7,014 bases of DNA from Thermoplasmata archaeon (GTDB taxonomy: Archaea > Thermoplasmatota > Thermoplasmata > Thermoplasmatales > Thermoplasmataceae): contig JAJZIN010000027.1 in assembly GCA_021810575.1 (NCBI GenBank), positions 1,720 to 8,733 of the forward strand, given 5' to 3'. A program made the position numbers and the translations under genes. This document shows, in pieces, positions 6,412-7,014 of this stretch. A model generated the notes under the pieces. It saw only the letters and a program-made list of their open reading frames with translations. It ran no database searches and was not told the DNA's origin. Within the stretch, counting starts at the first letter, position 1. Each line of letters opens with the position of its first letter.

Positions 6412-6417
6412 TCATAC

Positions 6418-6425
6418 TATTAATA
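6418..6425 (-). promoter_or_regulatory. Candidate TATA element of the leuCD-like operon
   Basis: The palindrome TATTAATA is centred 25 bases upstream of the in-frame GTG at 6396, which would give a leaderless transcript starting there. An alternative is the minus-strand reading CTTAAATC around 6447-6454, which would give a leader of roughly 14 bases to ATG 6411. In sequence this AT-rich, neither is certain. Confidence 0.3.
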
Positions 6426-6445
6426 TGCAGTGGGCACCTTCAAAA

Positions 6446-6457
6446 GATTTAAGTTTA
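6446..6457 (+). promoter_or_regulatory. Candidate promoter of the HTH_10 regulator gene
   Basis: GATTTAAGTTTA shares the nine bases GATTTAAGT with the element at 2447-2455 before the synthase gene. Its centre is about 26 bases upstream of the TTG at 6478, which could make that TTG the start of a leaderless message. It lies in the short divergent region shared with the leuCD-like operon, so regulation of one gene could affect the other. Confidence 0.35.
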
Positions 6458-6465
6458 TCCACTTC

Positions 6466-7014
6466 ATGCATAGCGCATTGTATTATTTAGAAATGGGAGT
6501 CGGAGGTAAATGCAGCATAGCAAATGCCAGTGGTTATAGTCCAGACTCGATTCTGATCCAGAATGCAAGAATTATAAAGGGAAACCTGAACCACGTTATT
6601 TTGACAGTCGCCAAAAGAGAAAGTGATCAGGTATTAGAAGTGTTAAAGGGTGATTTCAGGAGTTATGAAACATCAACATTAAAGGGAAACATGTTTGTTG
6701 ATTCATATAAGATAGGGCATGGAATGTTAAAGGCAGTGATGAATCAGGATGTTTTTATGCTCTTCCCTATAATTGCAAGAAATGGAATAGAGAATTTCCG
6801 TCTGGTATCAAGATTCAGGGCAGATCTTGAGAATATAGTTGATAAAGTTGGAAGAGAAAATGTTGTGGAAAGGCAGATTATCGACAGGGTATCCATATCA
6901 GATATAATCTCTGGAAATATTCTGCACAGTGCCTCCCCGTCATTGTATGGTTTGACAGACAGGGAAATTGAAACCCTGAAGGTTGCCATTAATTCGGGCT
7001 ATTATGAATGGCCC
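6466..7014 (+). CDS. Bat-type (HTH_10) transcriptional regulator, C-terminus cut by window edge
   Basis: A probable DNA-binding regulator of the bacterioopsin-activator family, common in Thermoplasmata, haloarchaea and Sulfolobales. The diagnostic part is the start of the C-terminal HTH_10 domain, LTDREIETLKVAINSGYYEWP, in the last 21 codons before the edge. Family members have LTxxQxxxLxxAxxxGYYxxPR here, followed by the recognition helix, which lies outside the window. The preceding 150 or so residues form an alpha/beta N-terminal region with no recognised ligand-binding motif; it opens YYLEMGVGGKCSIANASG. The start is ambiguous among ATG 6466, TTG 6478 and ATG 6493, all in frame and without Shine-Dalgarno. 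The promoter spacing favours 6478, and 6493 would remove a likely first beta strand. Being divergent from the leuCD-like operon, it is a candidate local regulator, but no binding site is demonstrated. The regulated effector is unknown. Confidence 0.82.
   Translation, partial: MHSALYYLEMGVGGKCSIANASGYSPDSILIQNARIIKGNLNHVILTVAKRESDQVLEVLKGDFRSYETSTLKGNMFVDSYKIGHGMLKAVMNQDVFMLFPIIARNGIENFRLVSRFRADLENIVDKVGRENVVERQIIDRVSISDIISGNILHSASPSLYGLTDREIETLKVAINSGYYEWP

Noticed and set aside
6744..6989. 81-codon minus-strand open frame
   Set aside because: It lies opposite the HTH_10 regulator gene, whose frame is open throughout and has a recognisable domain; the minus-strand frame shows no family features.
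1..7014. Mobile elements, CRISPR repeats, tRNA or rRNA genes
   Set aside because: No spaced direct repeats, terminal inverted repeats, transposase motifs or cloverleaf-like sequences were seen; gene order is compact with ordinary overlaps.

Overview
The window looks archaeal, most likely Thermoplasmata (Thermoplasma/Ferroplasma/Cuniculiplasma-like). The evidence is archaeal/eukaryotic-type translation genes (aIF2-gamma and ribosomal protein S6e, overlapping by four bases), a bacterioopsin-activator-type (HTH_10) regulator, AT-rich sequence, and TATA boxes about 25 bases upstream of genes that have no Shine-Dalgarno site, which suggests leaderless transcripts. This is inferred from family type and sequence style; no database was searched.

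Layout. Bases 1-713 (minus strand) hold rps6e followed by the first 109 codons of the aIF2-gamma gene, which runs off the left edge. Bases 714-1017 are an AT-rich divergent promoter region. Bases 1018-2385 (plus) encode a 12-TM major facilitator of the sugar/metabolite-proton symporter type. Bases 2477-3520 (plus) encode a DRE-TIM metallolyase of the homocitrate/isopropylmalate/citramalate synthase group without the C-terminal regulatory domain. It overlaps by 13 bases a class III (CaiB/BaiF) CoA-transferase at 3508-4623. Converging on this pair from the right is a minus-strand operon: a LeuC-like large subunit (5173-6411), then a LeuD-like small subunit (4701-5189), overlapping by 17 bases. 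A divergent HTH_10 regulator starts near 6466-6493 and runs off the right edge.

How the genes may work together. A Claisen-type 2-hydroxyacid synthase and an aconitase-superfamily isomerase are the first two steps of the leucine, isoleucine (citramalate route) and homocitrate chain-extension pathways. What does not fit standard leucine synthesis is a CoA-transferase translationally linked to the synthase, an organic-solute transporter next door, and no dehydrogenase (LeuB type) in view. The substrate cannot be fixed from sequence: the synthase has a GERNGIT motif as in homocitrate synthases, and the isomerase small subunit has the specificity-loop sequence YLHL. A small organic-acid or acyl-CoA module is a reasonable hypothesis, not a demonstrated system. 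No mobile element, CRISPR array, tRNA or rRNA was seen.
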